From positions 1 through 5,405 of the forward strand of contig JAMOOB010000494.1 in assembly GCA_027066265.1 (NCBI GenBank): DNA of 5,405 bases, given 5' to 3'. Below, in pieces: positions 4,740 to 5,405 of the stretch. Numbering within the stretch: the stretch's first letter is position 1; each line of letters starts with the position of its first letter. The DNA comes from Desulfurococcales archaeon. Lineage in GTDB: Archaea; Thermoproteota; Thermoprotei_A; Sulfolobales; Ignisphaeraceae. Below the pieces are notes generated by a model that was given only the letters and a program-made list of their open reading frames with translations, searched no databases and was not told where the DNA came from. Position numbers and translations under genes: made by a program.

Positions 4740-5405
4740 GTGTACGTTCGCGAAGTCCTAGCCTTGGCATTGATATTGATACTGATCAACGTTACTATCA
4801 TCACGACGATCTCAGATTACGAAGCTAATGATAGCGTTGACACGGTTTTGAAGGTGCTGGAGGCGAACGCTAATGATCGGGGGAAGAGGTTCTCGATCTA
4901 CGTAGCTGGTAGATGGATAGAGCTCGATAGGTACATCATTGATAGACTCGTTGGTTTGGATCCTATGCATCTCTTCGCGTACGCGTTCATCGACAATGAA
5001 TGGGTTTCGCTACCGATCAAAGTATACGATGAGTGCGTTGAGATCTATGGAAAGGTTTCCGAACGCGAACCCGTAGGTGTCTACTGCCGTGTTCCAGAGA
5101 GGATTGGTTTCTCAACGCGTGTACTGATCAAAGCTCCTCCCGAAATACCTAGGGATGTAGATAAGGATGCTATTCTTCGAAATCTCGATAGGTTACCTCC
5201 ACCTTTCAGAGGATCCAAAGCATTCATCGTTAAGCTAAGCGTTGAGAGCCATGGCAAGGTGTTCGCGTTTACGATAGTGCTCCTACATCACCCAGTGCTT
5301 GTCAATCCATACATCTACGAACTCAGCGAACGCCACTCTTCGTATCACGCATGGTTCGAGCTGTGGGGTACGCAGAAACTCATCGAGATTGTTAAGACGT
5401 TGAAC
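4740..5405 (+). CDS. Membrane-anchored protein of unknown function (partial, 3' end outside window)
   Basis: The frame from GTG 4740 is open for 222 codons to the window edge. Residues 6-24 are strongly hydrophobic (LALALILILI core) behind a short Arg/Glu-containing start, typical of a signal anchor, so the rest probably lies outside the cell. The visible part is a mixed alpha/beta sequence with only two Cys (99 and 116), which could form a disulfide, and a Pro-rich stretch near 160. I recognise no domain. ATG 4683 would add 19 residues with a CC pair, but lies upstream of the likely transcription start and has no Shine-Dalgarno site; GTG 4740 has only a weak one. The N terminus resembles that of the divergent surface protein in layout only. 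The shared 245-base control region suggests possible joint regulation with that gene. Confidence 0.75.
   Translation, partial: MYVREVLALALILILINVTIITTISDYEANDSVDTVLKVLEANANDRGKRFSIYVAGRWIELDRYIIDRLVGLDPMHLFAYAFIDNEWVSLPIKVYDECVEIYGKVSEREPVGVYCRVPERIGFSTRVLIKAPPEIPRDVDKDAILRNLDRLPPPFRGSKAFIVKLSVESHGKVFAFTIVLLHHPVLVNPYIYELSERHSSYHAWFELWGTQKLIEIVKTLN

Noticed and set aside
1..5405. tRNA, rRNA, CRISPR array
   Set aside because: No cloverleaf-like arms, conserved rRNA stretches or regularly spaced direct repeats were seen; nearly all of the window is protein coding.

Overview
The window looks like a piece of a hyperthermophilic archaeon, probably a Thermoproteota (crenarchaeal) lineage. The evidence is strong GAGGTG-type Shine-Dalgarno sites in front of GTG and TTG starts, TATA-like promoters, heavy AGG and GTA codon use, a Thr/Val-rich surface stalk beside a C-terminal membrane anchor, and a paired-CxxC zinc ribbon of archaeal style. 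The order or genus cannot be told from the sequence. A bacterial source is less likely, although kinase/PP2C/FHA modules also occur there.

Layout, left to right. (1) 1-254, plus strand: the 3' end of a membrane protein gene, with the end of a transmembrane helix, a linker, a cytosolic zinc ribbon and a short tail. (2) 247-1287, plus: a PP2C-type phosphatase with an unassigned N-terminal domain of about 130 residues; its best start overlaps the upstream stop by 8 bases. (3) 1297-2562, plus: a Hanks-type protein kinase with a C-terminal FHA domain, 9 bases after the phosphatase gene. (4) A 48-base convergent gap. (5) 2611-4494, minus: a surface protein with an N-terminal signal anchor, a seven-bladed beta-propeller, a Thr/Val stalk, a transmembrane helix and the same zinc ribbon. 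(6) 4495-4739: a divergent control region with a possible 39-residue leader ORF on the minus strand and a TATA box among three TTCGAA sites on the plus strand. (7) 4740 to the window end, plus: the start of an unrecognised membrane-anchored protein.

The zinc ribbon is encoded twice, by 117-208 (plus) and 2651-2742 (minus). These 92 bases are identical, in the same reading frame, in inverted orientation, and flank the phosphatase-kinase pair. The sequence beside them is clearly diverged. At minimum this points to recent gene conversion or duplication. It also means that recombination between the copies would flip 209-2650 and leave both membrane-protein ORFs intact, with swapped tails. The phosphatase-kinase pair, carrying its own Shine-Dalgarno site and start overlap, would then move from behind one sensor gene to behind the other. 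This possible signalling-operon switch is inference and is the main point to test.

Working model (inference): two envelope proteins sense or bind something outside and present near-identical zinc ribbons with a conserved DET[A/S]VY tail inside. The kinase-FHA protein would phosphorylate or bind that tail and the PP2C would reverse it. The kinase carries tyrosine-kinase-like residues at two positions that normally define Ser/Thr kinases.
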